Below, piece by piece: positions 13,929-14,791 of a DNA stretch of 14,791 nucleotides (position 1 is its first letter; every line of letters starts with the position of its first letter). The notes beneath the pieces are model-generated. The model did no database searches and was not told where the DNA came from. It was given only the letters and a program-made list of their open reading frames with translations. The DNA is from Candidatus Bathyarchaeota archaeon (lineage in GTDB: Archaea; Thermoproteota; Bathyarchaeia; Bathyarchaeales; UBA233): contig JANXEP010000063.1 of NCBI GenBank assembly GCA_025057795.1, positions 1 to 14,791 of the forward strand. The letters run 5' to 3'. Both the position numbers and the translations under genes were made by a program.

Positions 13929-14582
13929 AGGGACCTTGTCGGTTTCTTTTAATTCCAAGACTTCTTTCAAACGTTCCGCGTCAACCAAGGTGGAGACTTT
14001 CTTCGCAAACTCATCCAAAACCTCATTCATCTTTTTAATTACAGGCCCTATAACGTCCTCTCTAACAACCCTCCCGTAGACTCTCATCAGATACGTTAAA
14101 AGCTCATCAAAGCTCACATCCACATACTTTTCGGGCTTAGAGGCAACACCAGTCCACCGTTCTAAGCCAGCCCTATCCACGTATGAAAGAAAACCAACAT
14201 TGAATCTGCCCCTTAAAAGGGCTTCCTTAACGTCCAACTGATTTGGTACAAGCTTCCTCAGCTTAATATCGGCATACTCCACCATAACACACAAGTCACA
14301 AACGTTATCGTCCAACCTCTTCGCGCATTGTTCAACCAAAGCGTCCCACATGCCAGGCTTTTTCCCCTCAACAACAATCCGCACGCCATTCAACTCTATT
14401 AGGACGTCAGGCTCAGGTCTTCCCCCCTTCCTCCTCAAAACAACCTCGCCTAAAGCCTTCAACCCTCTTTCAGCCAAAAGCTCAGCCAATAAAACGTTAA
14501 GGTTTTCCTCTATTAAACTCATCAGCGCTTCTCCAAACCTAAAATAAAACTCATAAGGTCTTATAGCAATTACCCTCTCCAT
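13923..14582 (-). CDS. PD-(D/E)XK nuclease-like protein of unknown role
   Basis: I do not recognise the family, but a PD-(D/E)XK nuclease core is visible. PDVLIEL at 58-64 supplies the first Asp (D59) and VVEGKK at 70-75 supplies E72 and K74, the D-x(12)-ExK spacing of restriction-type nucleases. E46 and Q85 are candidates for the additional conserved positions. A helical N-terminus (11-42) precedes it. The C-terminal third (about 155-215) is predicted mostly helical and may dimerise. No methyltransferase, helicase or specificity domain is attached, although such cores often begin type IIG or type I restriction subunits. The start may be ATG 14582 or, given the TATA-like sequence near 14593-14605, the downstream ATG at 14522. 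It diverges from lplB and interrupts an otherwise lipoate-related neighbourhood. Confidence 0.65.
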   Translation of the reverse strand: MERVIAIRPYEFYFRFGEALMSLIEENLNVLLAELLAERGLKALGEVVLRRKGGRPEPDVLIELNGVRIVVEGKKPGMWDALVEQCAKRLDDNVCDLCVMVEYADIKLRKLVPNQLDVKEALLRGRFNVGFLSYVDRAGLERWTGVASKPEKYVDVSFDELLTYLMRVYGRVVREDVIGPVIKKMNEVLDEFAKKVSTLVDAERLKEVLELKETDKVPF

Positions 14583-14592
14583 CAGGAGAATT

Positions 14593-14605
14593 GATAATTT
14601 TTATC
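14593..14605. promoter_or_regulatory. Near-palindromic A/T-rich divergent promoter element
   Basis: GATAA-TTT-TTATC lies between the nuclease-like gene and lplB. It can serve as a TATA-like element in both directions, and on the plus strand it predicts a start near 14630 ahead of the lplB ribosome-binding site. Confidence 0.35.
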
Positions 14606-14639
14606 TATTCCTTCGTTAGAACTATGCTAGCAATGTTGT

Positions 14640-14644
14640 GGAGG
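14640..14644 (+). promoter_or_regulatory. Ribosome-binding site for the lplB-like gene
   Basis: GGAGG eight bases before ATG 14653 fixes this start over the in-frame GTG at 14638. Confidence 0.55.
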
Positions 14645-14652
14645 CTGACGGG

Positions 14653-14791
14653 ATGGGAAGAGCCGAATACAAGGTTGAGGGCGGCAAACTTGTTAAAGCC
14701 CAAGTAACAGTGGACGGCGACAAAATAGGCAAAGTGAAGATTACTGGAGACTTCTTTCTCCACCCTGAAGACTTCCTTGAAGAGTTGGAGG
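14653..14791 (+). CDS. lplB: Lipoate-protein ligase accessory subunit, LplB type (partial)
   Basis: Only the first 46 codons are in the window. The start MGRAEYKVEGGKLVKA, the VTVDGDKIGKVKITGDFF core and the HPEDFLEELE helix match the C-terminal accessory domain of lipoate-protein ligases (the LplB subunit of the split archaeal enzyme). That domain is needed with LplA to activate lipoate or octanoate and attach it to E2 or glycine cleavage H protein. In bacterial LplA this piece is fused at the C-terminus; a free ATG with a strong GGAGG site shows it is a separate gene here. The catalytic lplA partner is expected just beyond the window. Its closeness to two lipoyl synthase-like radical SAM genes supports the lipoate reading. 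Confidence 0.85.
   Translation, partial: MGRAEYKVEGGKLVKAQVTVDGDKIGKVKITGDFFLHPEDFLEELE

Noticed and set aside
13923..14582. Calling the nuclease-like gene part of a complete restriction-modification or defence system.
   Set aside because: No methyltransferase, specificity or helicase gene is present in the window, so a system cannot be supported.

Overview
The window looks like a chromosomal segment of an archaeon of the Thermoproteota/Bathyarchaeia kind; this is inferred from gene content and no search was run. The markers are archaeal: uS12 and uS7 of the archaeal type, EF-1 alpha, a short XPF-type nuclease, archaeal pantoate kinase and archaeal-type phosphopantetheine adenylyltransferase. 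Many starts are GTG or TTG, and several genes have an A/T-rich TATA-like box about 25 bases before the expected transcript start. I see no rRNA, tRNA, CRISPR array or insertion sequence. No stretch of more than 300 bases lacks a gene.

Left edge to 2.46 kb: a minus-strand fragment with a type IV pilin-like N-terminus diverges from a tight plus-strand operon. The operon holds an ECF transporter S component, pantoate kinase and phosphopantetheine adenylyltransferase, so a membrane uptake protein sits with two steps of archaeal CoA synthesis. The divergent promoter carries two perfect palindromes, one overlapping the likely TATA element.

2.6-4.6 kb: one long family-5 (peptide/oligosaccharide type) substrate-binding protein. 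It has a signal peptide, a Thr-Pro linker and a C-terminal membrane anchor, but no permease or ATPase genes beside it.

4.8-8.6 kb: a translation block of rps12, rps7 and EF-1 alpha, interrupted by an opposite-strand DRG/OBG-like TGS GTPase with an unusual G3 motif.

8.7-11.2 kb: an XPF-type nuclease with helix-hairpin-helix repeats, a small unrecognised protein immediately downstream, then an HMGL-family (isopropylmalate/homocitrate/citramalate synthase-like) enzyme.

11.1-14.8 kb: two biotin-synthase-like radical SAM proteins that I read as the two-protein archaeal lipoyl synthase (LipS1/LipS2 type), a small winged-helix regulator between them, and the start of an LplB-type lipoate-protein ligase accessory subunit at the right edge. 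Together they suggest a local lipoate-assembly neighbourhood. A stand-alone PD-(D/E)XK nuclease-like gene sits inside it on the opposite strand, next to a spacer with direct repeats and terminator-like elements. This neighbourhood and the CoA/ECF operon are the most interesting parts of the window.
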